DNA of 64,000 bases from Desulfobulbus oralis (lineage in GTDB: Bacteria; Desulfobacterota; Desulfobulbia; Desulfobulbales; Desulfobulbaceae): the NCBI RefSeq assembly GCF_002952055.1, contig NZ_CP021255.1, positions 2,612,001-2,676,000 of the forward strand. The letters run 5' to 3'. Below, piece after piece: positions 25,645 through 34,876 of this stretch. The notes under the pieces are model-generated. The model saw nothing but the letters and a program-made list of their open reading frames with translations. It was not told the DNA's origin and made no database searches. A program made the translations under genes and the position numbers. Within the stretch, counting starts at the first letter, position 1. Every line of letters begins with the position of its first letter.

Positions 25645-28600
25645 ATGGCCAGATTCTTTATCGACCGGCCCATCTTCGCCTGGGTCATTGCCATTGTCAT
25701 CATGCTGGCGGGCCTGCTCGCCATCGACACGCTGCCCATTGCCCAGTATCCGGAAATCGCGCCGCCCTCGGTCCGCGTCACCACCTCCTACCGGGGCGCC
25801 GCGGCCAGCACCGTGGAAAGCAACGTGGTGCAGGTCATCGAGGAGAACATGACCGGCCTGGACAACTTCCTCTACATGAAGAGCGAAAGCGCCTCTTCGG
25901 GCCGGGTCTCCATGACCCTGACCTTCGAGTCCGGCACTGATCCGGACATGGCCCAGGTGCAGGTGCAGAACAAGCTGCAGGGCGCGCTCAGCAATCTGCC
26001 CCAGGCGGTGCAGCAGGAAGGCGTGAGCGTGGCCAAGGCCAACGACACCTTCCTCATGCTGGTCTCGCTGATCTCCCCTGACGGCAGCCTCGACAACTAC
26101 GACCTGAACGATTTCCTCGTCTCCAACATGCGCGATCCGGTAAGCCGGCTGGAGGGCGTGGGTTCGGTGCAGGTCTTTGGTTCCGGTTACGCCATGCGCG
26201 TCTGGCTGGACCCGCACAAGCTGAACAGCCACAAGCTCACCCCTTCGGATGTGACCAACGCCATTGCCGTACAGAACAAGCAGGTGACTGTGGGCGCCCT
26301 GGGCGGCGCGCCCAGCATTCCGGGCCAGCAGACCTCCTTTACGCTGATGGCCCAGATGATGATGACCAATATCGACGAGTTCAAGGACATCCTGCTCAAA
26401 GTGAATGCGGACGGCTCCCAGGTGCGGCTCAGGGACGTGGCCCGGATTTCGGTGGGGGCGGAAAATTACAACGCTTACGGCGTCTACGCCAAGGATGGCC
26501 AGATCCAGCCCTCCGCCTCCATGGCCATCATGCTGGGCAGCGGCGCCAACGCCATGGCCACGGCCCAGCGGGTGCGCGCCAAGGTCAAGGAACTGGAGAT
26601 CTACTTTCCGCCGGGCGTCCAGGCCCTCTTTCCCTACGACACCACCACCTTCGTCAAAGTCTCCATCACCGAGGTGGCCCATACCCTGGTCGAGGCCATC
26701 ATCCTGGTCTTCCTCGTCATGTACCTCTTTCTCCAGAATTTCCGCGCCACCCTGGTGCCGACCATTGCGGTGCCGGTGGTGCTTCTGGGCACCTTTGGCA
26801 TCATGTCGCTCCTGGGCTACTCCATCAACACCCTCACCATGTTCGGTCTGGTACTGGCCATTGGTCTGCTGGTGGATGACGCCATCGTGGTGGTGGAGAA
26901 CGTGGAACGCGTGATGCGGGAAGAGGGGCTGTCGCCCAGGGAGGCCACCCGCAAATCCATGGACCAGATCACCGGCGCCCTTATCGGCATCGCCCTGGTG
27001 CTCTCCGCCGTGTTCGTGCCCATGGCCTTCATGGGCGGCGCCACCGGCCAGATCTACCGCCAGTTCTCGATCACCATCGTCTCGGCCATGGGCCTCTCGG
27101 TGCTGGTGGCCCTGACCCTGTCGCCCGCGCTCTGCGCCTCGCTGCTGCAGCCGGTCAACCAGGCGAAGCATCAGGAGAAAAGGGGCTTTTTCGGCTGGTT
27201 CAACCGGGGTTTCGAAGCCAGCGCCGACCGCTACCGCGACACGGTGCGCCATGTGCTGTACGCACCGGGCCGCGGCATTCTGACCTATCTGGTCATTCTG
27301 GGCATTATGGGCCTGCTCTTCGCGAAGCTGCCCTCTGCCTTCATTCCTGAAGAGGATCAGGGCGTATTCGTGACCCTGTTTCAGCTCCCGGCCGGCGCCA
27401 CCCTGGAGCGCACCATGGCGGTGCAAAAGGAGGTGCTGAAATACTACACCACCGATGAAGGGGAAAATATAGAGGGCGTCATTGGCATAGTTGGCTTCAG
27501 TTTTGCCGGCATGGCCCAGAACATGGGCATGGCCTTTGCCCAGCTCAAAGACTGGAGCCTGCGGCCCCGGGCCGACCAGAGTGTGGACGCGATCCTGGGC
27601 CGGGCCATGCAGCGCTTTGCCCGGATCAAGGAGGGCATAGTCATTTCCTTCAACCTGCCGGCCGTGCCCGCCCTGGGGCTGGCCACAGGCTTCGACCTCT
27701 TTCTGCAGGACCGCGCCGGTCTGGGCCATGCGAAGCTGCTGGAGGCCAGAAACCAGTTGCTGGGCCTGGCCAGCCAGAACCCGAATCTGGTGCGGGTGCG
27801 GCCCAACGGCATGGATGATGTGCCGGAATATCATCTCGATATGGATTACGAACAGGTCATGGCCCAGGGCGTGAGCATCTCCGACCTGAACAACACCCTG
27901 GCCATAGCCTGGGGTTCCAGCTATGTGAACGACTTTCTCTACAAGGGCCGGGTCAAGAAGGTCATGGTCCAGGCCGACGCGCCCTACCGCATGACGCCCG
28001 AGAATGTGGACCAGTGGTATGTGCGCAACAATCAGGGCGCCATGGTGCCGATCTCGGCCGTGACCTCGGGCGCGTGGAGCTACGGCTCGCCGCGTCTGGA
28101 ACGCTACAACAGCTATCCGGCCGTGGAGATCCAGGGCGAGCCCATACGGGGCAAGTCCAGCGGCGATGCCATGCGGATCATGGAGGAACTGATAAAACAA
28201 CTCCCTGAAGGTTTCGGCTTCGAGTGGACCGGCACCTCCTTCCAGGAGCAGCGGGCCGGCCAACAGGCGCCTTTCCTCTATGCGGTTTCACTGCTGGTCG
28301 TCTTCCTCTGCCTCGCCGCCCTGTATGAAAGCTGGACCGTGCCTTTTGCGGTCATCATGTCAGTGCCGCTGGGCGTGCTGGGCGCCCTGGCCGCCACCTG
28401 GCTGCGCGGGCTGGAAAACGACGTGTACTTCCAGGTCGGCCTGCTCACCACCATCGGGCTGTCGGCGAAAAACGCCATTCTGATTGTCGAATTCGCCAAG
28501 CGCCGCGTGGACAAGGGCCGGGAAGTGGTGGAGGCCACGGTGCGCGCCGCCAGGCAGCGCCTGCGCCCGATCCTGATGACCTCCATGGCCTTCATCTTCG

Positions 28601-28824
28601 GCGTCCTGCCGCTGGCAATCAGCAGCGGCGCGGGCGCGAACGCCCGGCATGCCATCGGCACCGGCGTGGCGGGCGGCATGCTGTCAGCCACCTTCCTGGC
28701 CGTTATTTTTGTGCCGGTGTTCTACGTGGTGGTGGTGAAAACCTTTACCAGGCACGGCGGCAAGGCCCGCAACCCGGAAACGGACAAGGCCTCTGCGCCG
28801 GCCGGCCCTGTGCAATCCAACTGA
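25645..28824 (+). CDS. RND multidrug efflux pump (AcrB/MexB, HAE-1 family)
   Basis: A 1059-residue inner-membrane proton-drug antiporter. The start [23 protein letters not shown] is typical. The proton-relay helix reads [21 protein letters not shown], where the two adjacent Asp match AcrB Asp407/Asp408, and the second-half helix [19 protein letters not shown] carries the conserved Lys. Twelve membrane helices and two large periplasmic loops are evident. It is full length for the HAE-1 family and lies between the adaptor and outer-membrane factor of the same operon. Confidence 0.96.
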   Translation: MARFFIDRPIFAWVIAIVIMLAGLLAIDTLPIAQYPEIAPPSVRVTTSYRGAAASTVESNVVQVIEENMTGLDNFLYMKSESASSGRVSMTLTFESGTDPDMAQVQVQNKLQGALSNLPQAVQQEGVSVAKANDTFLMLVSLISPDGSLDNYDLNDFLVSNMRDPVSRLEGVGSVQVFGSGYAMRVWLDPHKLNSHKLTPSDVTNAIAVQNKQVTVGALGGAPSIPGQQTSFTLMAQMMMTNIDEFKDILLKVNADGSQVRLRDVARISVGAENYNAYGVYAKDGQIQPSASMAIMLGSGANAMATAQRVRAKVKELEIYFPPGVQALFPYDTTTFVKVSITEVAHTLVEAIILVFLVMYLFLQNFRATLVPTIAVPVVLLGTFGIMSLLGYSINTLTMFGLVLAIGLLVDDAIVVVENVERVMREEGLSPREATRKSMDQITGALIGIALVLSAVFVPMAFMGGATGQIYRQFSITIVSAMGLSVLVALTLSPALCASLLQPVNQAKHQEKRGFFGWFNRGFEASADRYRDTVRHVLYAPGRGILTYLVILGIMGLLFAKLPSAFIPEEDQGVFVTLFQLPAGATLERTMAVQKEVLKYYTTDEGENIEGVIGIVGFSFAGMAQNMGMAFAQLKDWSLRPRADQSVDAILGRAMQRFARIKEGIVISFNLPAVPALGLATGFDLFLQDRAGLGHAKLLEARNQLLGLASQNPNLVRVRPNGMDDVPEYHLDMDYEQVMAQGVSISDLNNTLAIAWGSSYVNDFLYKGRVKKVMVQADAPYRMTPENVDQWYVRNNQGAMVPISAVTSGAWSYGSPRLERYNSYPAVEIQGEPIRGKSSGDAMRIMEELIKQLPEGFGFEWTGTSFQEQRAGQQAPFLYAVSLLVVFLCLAALYESWTVPFAVIMSVPLGVLGALAATWLRGLENDVYFQVGLLTTIGLSAKNAILIVEFAKRRVDKGREVVEATVRAARQRLRPILMTSMAFIFGVLPLAISSGAGANARHAIGTGVAGGMLSATFLAVIFVPVFYVVVVKTFTRHGGKARNPETDKASAPAGPVQSN

Positions 28825-28833
28825 GGAATTGCC

Positions 28834-30225
28834 ATGCAAAAAACACATCTGTTTCTGGGCGCCGGCCTGCTGCTCTGCGTCCTTTCCGGCTGCACCATGG
28901 CTCCACGGTACCTGCGGCCGGACATGCCGGTACCGGCCCAGCTCCCGATCGCGGACAGTCAAGGCCAGGCGGGCACGGATGTCAGCGACATCGGCTGGCA
29001 GACTTTCTACACGGACCCGGGCCTGCGACAGGCCATTGCCACGGCGCTGGAGAACAACCGCGATCTCAGGGCCGCAGCCCTGAGCGTCGAGAGCTATCAG
29101 GCCCAGTACCGCATTCAGCGGGCGGCCCTGTTTCCGAGCCTCGGCGCGAACGGGAGCTGGAGCAAACAGCGGACGCTTGCCAGCGGCCAGTATGTCACCG
29201 GCGAGATGTATTCCGCAGCCGTGGGCGTCACGTCCTATGAACTCGACCTCTTCGGCCGGGTGCGCAGCCTGAAGGCAGAGGCCCTGGAACAGTATCTGGG
29301 CCAGGTGGCGACGCACCGCTCCGCAGTCATCTCGCTGGTGGCGGAAACGGCCCGCTCCTATCTGAGTCTGCTGGCCGACCGGGAACTGCTGGCCATCAGC
29401 CAGGATACCTTCAAGAGCCAGGGCGAGTCCTTTGGACTCGTGCAGCAGCGCTTTGAGAGCGGCATTGCCAACAGTCTGGAAATAGCCCAGTCGCGCACCA
29501 TGCTGGAACAGGTGCGCGCCTCCCTGGCCCAGTACCAGCTCCAGAGCGAGCAGGACAAAAACGCGCTGAACCTGCTGGCCGGCGTGGCCATGCCCGATCC
29601 CGCAGGCGGCCAGCGGCTCGAGGATCATGACCTGACCCTGCAACTGCCCGCCAACCTGCCCTCCACCGTGCTCCTGCAGCGTCCGGACATCCAGGCGGCG
29701 GAACATGCGCTCAAGGCGGCCAACGCCAATATCGGCGCGGCCCGGGCCGCCTTTTTCCCGACCATCAGCCTGACCGGCCAGGCCGGCTACATGGCTCCGG
29801 ATTTCGGCGACCTCTTTGACAGCAAAAGCGGCGTCTGGGCTTTTACGCCCTCGATCAGCATTCCGATTTTCACGGGCGGCCGGCTCACGGCCCAACTGGA
29901 CCTGGCGGAGATCCGCAAGGAGGCGGCCGTCGTGAACTACGAAAAGGCCATCCAGACCGCATTCCGGGAGGTCGCGGACGGGCTGGCGGCCCGGAAATGG
30001 CTGGCCGAGCGGGTGGCGGCGCAGAAGGCCCTGGTGGATGCGGCCCAGGAATATTACAAGCTGGCATCCTTCCGCTATCAGGAGGGCATCGACAGCTTCC
30101 TGACCCAGCTCGATGCGGAGCGTTCCCTGTTTGCGGCCCGGCAGACCTATGTGACCCTGCGTCTGGCGCAGCAGAACAACCAGGTGAATCTGTTCAAGGC
30201 GCTGGGAGGCGGGTGGCAGCAGTGA
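28834..30225 (+). CDS. Outer-membrane efflux lipoprotein (OprM/NodT family)
   Basis: A 463-residue TolC-like outer-membrane factor with a lipobox signal peptide (LLCVLSGCTMAPRY, Cys20). It has the duplicated outer-membrane efflux repeats, with characteristic segments DIGWQTFYTDPGLRQAI, SYELDLFGRV, LLQRPDIQAAEHALKAANANIG and FRYQEGIDSFLTQLDAER. It would form the exit duct of the tripartite pump. It starts 9 bases after the pump gene. Confidence 0.95.
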   Translation: MQKTHLFLGAGLLLCVLSGCTMAPRYLRPDMPVPAQLPIADSQGQAGTDVSDIGWQTFYTDPGLRQAIATALENNRDLRAAALSVESYQAQYRIQRAALFPSLGANGSWSKQRTLASGQYVTGEMYSAAVGVTSYELDLFGRVRSLKAEALEQYLGQVATHRSAVISLVAETARSYLSLLADRELLAISQDTFKSQGESFGLVQQRFESGIANSLEIAQSRTMLEQVRASLAQYQLQSEQDKNALNLLAGVAMPDPAGGQRLEDHDLTLQLPANLPSTVLLQRPDIQAAEHALKAANANIGAARAAFFPTISLTGQAGYMAPDFGDLFDSKSGVWAFTPSISIPIFTGGRLTAQLDLAEIRKEAAVVNYEKAIQTAFREVADGLAARKWLAERVAAQKALVDAAQEYYKLASFRYQEGIDSFLTQLDAERSLFAARQTYVTLRLAQQNNQVNLFKALGGGWQQ

Positions 30226-30267
30226 GCGCCGGCCGCCTTGAGCCCCCGCTGCGCGAGAGGTAGCGCC

Positions 30268-30921
30268 ATGGCGAGAAAAACCAAGGAAGAGGCCAGGGAA
30301 ACCCGGGCTGCCATTCAAAAGGCGGCTTTGGCGCTCTTTGCCACCCGAGGCATCTCGGAGACCACGCTTTCCGATGTGGCCAGGATCGCCGGCGTGACCC
30401 GCGGCGCGATTTACTGGCACTTCGAGAACAAGGAGGCGCTGCTGCGCTCGCTCCGCGACGAAACCTGCCTGCCCTACGAGCAGATTGCCCTGGCAGGCGA
30501 AAAAGAGGATGAGCCCGATCCCCTGGGCAGGCTGCGGGATATGCTGCGTGCCCTGATTGAGGATGCGGCGGAATCCGGCGTGACCCGTCAGGTGTTTCAG
30601 ATCTGGCTGGATCGGGGCAGGCTGGGCATCAAGGATCGGGGCGAAAACGCCCAGGAAGAGGAGGAGCGCCGCCACGCGGCCATTCGCAAAACGGAAAGCA
30701 TCCTGAAAAATGCGGTGCGGCAGGGCCAGTTGCCGAAAAATTTCGATATTCGTCTGGGGGCCGTGTCCATGATGAGCTTTATCGACGGCAGCATTGTTGC
30801 CGTGTTGCTGGCCCCGGCCGGCCGGAACATCAAGAACGACATCCTCCGGCTGATCGATGCCTTTCTGTTTGCCATGCAGGCCGATAACAATCCCTATCTG
30901 CTGCAGGAGCCCGCAGCCTGA
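30268..30921 (+). CDS. TetR-family repressor (AcrR/TtgR-like)
   Basis: A 217-residue TetR regulator. The N-terminal helix-turn-helix reads ATRGISETTLSDVARIAGVTRGAIYWHFENKEAL, close to AcrR; the variable C-terminal ligand domain follows. I chose the ATG at 30268 (MARKTKEEA) over an earlier one at 30238 because it matches the family's usual start. It is the fourth gene of the efflux operon and most likely autoregulates it through the palindrome at 24350-24367. Confidence 0.92.
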   Translation: MARKTKEEARETRAAIQKAALALFATRGISETTLSDVARIAGVTRGAIYWHFENKEALLRSLRDETCLPYEQIALAGEKEDEPDPLGRLRDMLRALIEDAAESGVTRQVFQIWLDRGRLGIKDRGENAQEEEERRHAAIRKTESILKNAVRQGQLPKNFDIRLGAVSMMSFIDGSIVAVLLAPAGRNIKNDILRLIDAFLFAMQADNNPYLLQEPAA

Positions 30922-30939
30922 AGGGGCTGCCGCAGCAAC

Positions 30940-30974
30940 AAAAAGGGGGCGGAGGATGCACAGATCCCGCCCCC
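30940..30974 (-). terminator. Rho-independent terminator of the DnaJ-like gene (minus strand)
   Basis: An 8-base-pair GC stem, GGGGGCGG (30945-30952) with CCGCCCCC (30967-30974), is preceded on the plus strand by ACAAAAA. On the minus strand this is a stem followed by a T-run, 60 bases past the stop of the gene ending at 31037. Confidence 0.6.
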
Positions 30975-31036
30975 GTCCCGCACGTGCAACTCCCCTGCGG
31001 CGGCTCCTGCCCGCGAAAGCGGAACCGGCTCCTGGC

Positions 31037-32017
31037 TCACAGTCCGTCTGCCGCCAGCTCCCGCACCAGCTTTTCCTGCGTTTCCGTCAAATGTCTGGGC
31101 ACCGCCACAGCCACCCGCACCAGGAGGTCGCCGCGCGCGTCCCCGATCGGACCAGCCGGCAGCCCAAAGCCCTTGATACGCAGCCGCGCGTCCTGCTGGA
31201 CACCGGCCGGCACCCGGACATGAAAGCGCCTGCCCTCCAGGCTCTCCACCTCGATCTCCGTGCCCAGACAGGCCTGACTGAAACTGATTCGCCGTTCCAC
31301 CACCAGATCATCCTCATCCCGCTGAAAATGGGGATGGGGCGCCAACTGGATCTTCAGATACATGTCGCCGTTCGGGCCGCCGCTGGCAGAGGGTGCGCCC
31401 TTGCCCGCCACCCGCAGTTTCTTGCCGTTTTCTATGCCTCTGGGCACCCGGACCGAAATGCTCTGCTGGACGCCGTCCGGCTGGCGCAGGCTCACGGTCT
31501 TTTCCGCGCCATGCAGCACGTCCTCGAGGGTGATGGCCAGCGTGTAGTGCAGGTCCGCACCCGCCGCAGGCTGCCGGCAGTCCTGCTGACAGCCGCCGCC
31601 AGCCCCGCGGAACATCTGCTCAAAGGGTGAGGTTCCACCACCTCTGCCCGTGCGGAAGCTGCCGCCCCCGAAGGCGCTGGCCCCGCCGAAGCCGCTGGCC
31701 CCGCCGAAGCCGCCGCCAAAGCCGAACTGGCGCAGGATGCTGTCCAGATCGAAATTTCTGAAAATGTCTTCCTGACTGAAGCGCTGGTGAAAGCCCGCCG
31801 AACCAAAGGTATCGTACTGGCGGCGTTTCTCGGGATCGGAGAGCACGGCATAGGCCTCACTGATTTCCTTGAATTTTTCTTCCGCCACCTTGTTGCCCGG
31901 ATTTTTGTCCGGGTGATACCTGAGGGCAAGCTTCCGGTAGGCCTTCTTGATCTCTCCCGCAGTGGCGCCTTTGGCGAGGCCCAGGGCTTCGTAGTAGTCA
32001 GTCTTCTTTTTATTCAT
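31037..32017 (-). CDS. DnaJ/CbpA-like cochaperone without zinc finger
   Basis: A 326-residue type II J-protein. The J-domain ([21 protein letters not shown] ... RYHPDKNPG, with the HPD that stimulates DnaK) is followed by a Gly/Phe-rich linker with repeated [10 protein letters not shown] units. Two C-terminal beta-sandwich domains ([33 protein letters not shown]) complete it. The CxxCxGxG zinc motifs of DnaJ are absent, as in CbpA. Start ATG at 32017; a GTG 9 bases earlier is possible. Confidence 0.9.
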   Translation of the reverse strand: MNKKKTDYYEALGLAKGATAGEIKKAYRKLALRYHPDKNPGNKVAEEKFKEISEAYAVLSDPEKRRQYDTFGSAGFHQRFSQEDIFRNFDLDSILRQFGFGGGFGGASGFGGASAFGGGSFRTGRGGGTSPFEQMFRGAGGGCQQDCRQPAAGADLHYTLAITLEDVLHGAEKTVSLRQPDGVQQSISVRVPRGIENGKKLRVAGKGAPSASGGPNGDMYLKIQLAPHPHFQRDEDDLVVERRISFSQACLGTEIEVESLEGRRFHVRVPAGVQQDARLRIKGFGLPAGPIGDARGDLLVRVAVAVPRHLTETQEKLVRELAADGL

Positions 32018-32094
32018 GGTGTGCACAGATGGGAGAAAAATACAGGAAAGTATTCGGCAAGTATAAGAACGATGCCTGCTTCGGCAAGGGCCGG

Positions 32095-33339
32095 CTATTT
32101 TTTCCGGCTCCTGCCCTGGCGCCGGCCCCTGTCTGCCGCCTGGTCGCGGCCCTGCAGCCTGGCCAGCACGCGGTCACGCGTGTTTTTGGGCTGGTTCAGC
32201 ATGATCACGTAAGCCCGGCCATCCGGCAGGTAGCCGGCCAGATTGTACACGCCGCTCATGGTTCCGCTTTTACTGGCCACCCCGTGCTGCTGCTGCAACA
32301 CGCCGCGGTAGGGCCGGAAACGCTGCAGGATGGTCAGCATGCTGCGGCAACTGACCCGATCCTGCCGGGAAATGCCCGAAGCTTCCACCAGGTGAACGGC
32401 AGCCTTCGGGCCCAGCAGTTCCCGCAGTTCCGCCTGCATCATCTTCTGGCCCTTGGCCCAGGTGGCGGGAAAACCGTATCGCTTCGCGCCGGCCTGCAAA
32501 AACAGGAGGTTGGCGATAAAGTTGGAGGAGGAACGCATGAGATCCTGGGCAATAAGCTCCAGGTTCCCGCTGCTCTCGTAGCGGAGCAGCAGCCGGGCAT
32601 CCTGCGGCACGACGCCACGGCCGCCCAGCCCTTCGACCCTGATCCCCGCCTGCTCCAGCAGGGCACGGAAGAGCTCCTCCGCGTAGCGGATACTGCACTG
32701 CTCCGTGTCCGCCCCGCCCATGCAGACGTTCAGGCGCATGCGACCGGAGGCCTGGTTTCTGGCCAGCTCCTGCATGAGGGGCAGTTCCGGCGTCTGGGCC
32801 TCACCGGAGGCGATGCCGGCCTGGGTTTTCACAATGGCCAGGGTATTGAAATTGACCGCCAGTGCGGCCACCGGCGCATCATAGGGATTGGCGCTTGCGC
32901 TCTGGCCGGGCATGGGCCCTTCCAGCGCAAAGGCGCTGTCGTCCACGAAAAGTGTGGCCACCCGGGTCAGGCCCAGGCTCCGCAGACGAGTTGCAATCCG
33001 GGCCACCTCCTCGGAGACCAGCGTGGGATCGCCCAGCCCCCGGATGTAGAGATTGCCCAGCTGATCCTGATAAAATTCGGTTGCAAAGTGGTAATCCGGC
33101 CCCAGGATCCGCATGGCCGCCAAAACCGTTGCCACCTTGATGATGCTGGCCGGCATCAGGCTTTCGTCCAGATTGCAGCCGGCCGTGATGCGGCCGGAGC
33201 TATCGGCCACGCCGTAGGCGCCGTGGCTGATCAGATCGGTCATGCCGGGGCAGGAGGCGGCGGGAGCGCTGCCCTGGGTCCCCAGGATCGCGGCCGCAAG
33301 GGCCAGGAGGCGCAGGGCATGGTGGAACGATTTCGGCAT
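32095..33339 (-). CDS. dacB: D-alanyl-D-alanine carboxypeptidase/endopeptidase (PBP4, peptidase S13)
   Basis: A 414-residue periplasmic penicillin-binding protein. It has a signal peptide ending near GSAPAASC and the three serine-peptidase motifs: SxxK in PASIIKVAT, SxN in SSSNFIAN and KSGT in ASKSGTMSG (KTG box). The large insertion between the first two motifs is typical of PBP4. It trims peptidoglycan cross-links and D-Ala. The ATG has a GGAGGG ribosome binding site. It is transcribed away from the TrpB2 gene's 3' end with a 113-base gap. Confidence 0.9.
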   Translation of the reverse strand: MPKSFHHALRLLALAAAILGTQGSAPAASCPGMTDLISHGAYGVADSSGRITAGCNLDESLMPASIIKVATVLAAMRILGPDYHFATEFYQDQLGNLYIRGLGDPTLVSEEVARIATRLRSLGLTRVATLFVDDSAFALEGPMPGQSASANPYDAPVAALAVNFNTLAIVKTQAGIASGEAQTPELPLMQELARNQASGRMRLNVCMGGADTEQCSIRYAEELFRALLEQAGIRVEGLGGRGVVPQDARLLLRYESSGNLELIAQDLMRSSSNFIANLLFLQAGAKRYGFPATWAKGQKMMQAELRELLGPKAAVHLVEASGISRQDRVSCRSMLTILQRFRPYRGVLQQQHGVASKSGTMSGVYNLAGYLPDGRAYVIMLNQPKNTRDRVLARLQGRDQAADRGRRQGRSRKK

Positions 33340-33452
33340 GAGGTTTTCCCTCCTGGTTCAAGGGCCGGACACAGGAACAGCCTGCCGCATGCCGCGGCAG
33401 GCTGCACAAACTGGCCCTGGCCAGGAGCGGACAGGGCCAGTGACAGGCGCGT

Positions 33453-34796
33453 TCAGACAATCTCCGGCAGACGGGCCAGGGATTTTTCGATGTCCTCCTG
33501 CGGATAGCTGTAATCCTGCAAGCCGCCCCTGAGGTATGTGTCATAGGAGGGCAGATCGATGACGCCGGTGCCTGAGAGGTTGAAGAGGATCGTCTTCGGC
33601 TCCTTGAGGTCTCTTGTCGCCTCGATGATGGCCCCGCGAATGGCATGGGTGCTCTCCGGCGCGGGAATAATGCCTTCGGTGCGGGCAAACAGCAGGCCTG
33701 CCTGAAAGCATTCGAGCTGCTGCAGGGCCATGGGCTCGACAATGCCCTCGCGGGTCAGGGCCGAAATCACCGGGGCCATGCCGTGATAGCGCAGGCCGCC
33801 CGCGTGCAGGCCCGGCGGCACGAAGTCGTGGCCCAGGGTGTACATGAACAGAAGCGGGGTCATCATGGCCACGTCGCCCGCGTCATAGGCCAGCCTGCCG
33901 CTGGTCAGGGTGGGGCAGGAGGCCGGTTCGCAGCCCACAAAGCGGATCTTTCTGCCGTTGAGATAATCGGGCACAAAGGGGGTCATGAGACCGGCAAAGT
34001 TGGAACCGCCGCCGCAGCAGCCGATCACCACGTCCGGGAAGTCCCCGGCCAGTTCCATCTGCTTTCTGGCCTCCAGGCCCGCAATGGTCTGGTGCAGGGC
34101 CACGTGGTTCAGCACCGAGCCAAGGGCATAATGGGTGTCGCTGCGGCTCGCGGCGTCCGCCAGGGCCTCGGAAATCGCCATGCCGAGCGAACCGGGCGTG
34201 TCCGGCATCCGGGCCAGAATGTCGCGGCCGACCTGGGTGTCCCCGCTGGGGCTGGCCACCACCTCGCCGCCGTAGGTCTGCATCATGAACTTGCGGTAGG
34301 GCTTCTGATCGTAGGACACGCGCACCATATACACCTTGCACTGCATGCCGAACTTGGAGGCGGCAAAGCAGAGCGCGCTGCCCCACTGACCCGCCCCGGT
34401 TTCGGTGGTGAGCCGCCTGATGCCTTCGCGCCTGTTGAAATAGGCCTGGGCCACGGCGGAGTTGGGCTTGTGGCTGCCCACCGGGGAAACGCTTTCGTTT
34501 TTGAAATAGATTCTGGCCTTGGTGCCCAGGGCCTCTTCCAGCTTGTTGGCGCGCACCAGGGGGCTGGGCCGCCAGATGGCATAGATATCCAGCACCTCTT
34601 CCGGAATGGGAATGAAGCGCTCCTGACTCATCTCCTGCTCCAGCAGGCCCTCCGGGAAGATGGCGCCCAGCTTCTCCGCACTGACGGGCTCATGGGTCAC
34701 GGGGTCCAGCGACGGCTTGATACCGCCGGGAATGTCCGGCACCACATTGTACCATTGCCGGGGCATTTCATCTTCGCGCAGCACGATCTTTTTCAT
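33453..34796 (-). CDS. Tryptophan synthase beta chain-like protein, TrpB2 type
   Basis: A 447-residue PLP enzyme of the TrpB2 subfamily, longer at the N-terminus than TrpB1. The PLP lysine lies in [16 protein letters not shown], the phosphate-binding loop is [12 protein letters not shown], and the allosteric-type N-terminal [14 protein letters not shown] is characteristic. It makes tryptophan from indole and serine, or salvages indole, without a TrpA partner nearby. ATG at 34796 follows AAGGAG; the longer frame from 34835 has no ribosome binding site. Confidence 0.93.
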   Translation of the reverse strand: MKKIVLREDEMPRQWYNVVPDIPGGIKPSLDPVTHEPVSAEKLGAIFPEGLLEQEMSQERFIPIPEEVLDIYAIWRPSPLVRANKLEEALGTKARIYFKNESVSPVGSHKPNSAVAQAYFNRREGIRRLTTETGAGQWGSALCFAASKFGMQCKVYMVRVSYDQKPYRKFMMQTYGGEVVASPSGDTQVGRDILARMPDTPGSLGMAISEALADAASRSDTHYALGSVLNHVALHQTIAGLEARKQMELAGDFPDVVIGCCGGGSNFAGLMTPFVPDYLNGRKIRFVGCEPASCPTLTSGRLAYDAGDVAMMTPLLFMYTLGHDFVPPGLHAGGLRYHGMAPVISALTREGIVEPMALQQLECFQAGLLFARTEGIIPAPESTHAIRGAIIEATRDLKEPKTILFNLSGTGVIDLPSYDTYLRGGLQDYSYPQEDIEKSLARLPEIV

Positions 34797-34876
34797 GGCT
34801 TCTCCTTGGCAAAAAGCGGCAGCGCCGTGCCGCACGGATTTCTTGAAAAACGGCCCGCATTAGTACCGCAAAGCGG

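Noticed and set aside
23602-28263. 1553-codon open frame on the minus strand
   Set aside because: It is antisense to the MMPL fusion, the RND adaptor and the pump, which have full family motifs. Its His/Gly/Ala-rich, low-complexity translation is the usual shadow of high-GC coding DNA.
30268-30921. TetR gene as regulator of the polyene locus
   Set aside because: It is the last gene of the efflux operon, and the only matching palindrome seen is in that operon's promoter; no similar site was seen at 8222-8407.
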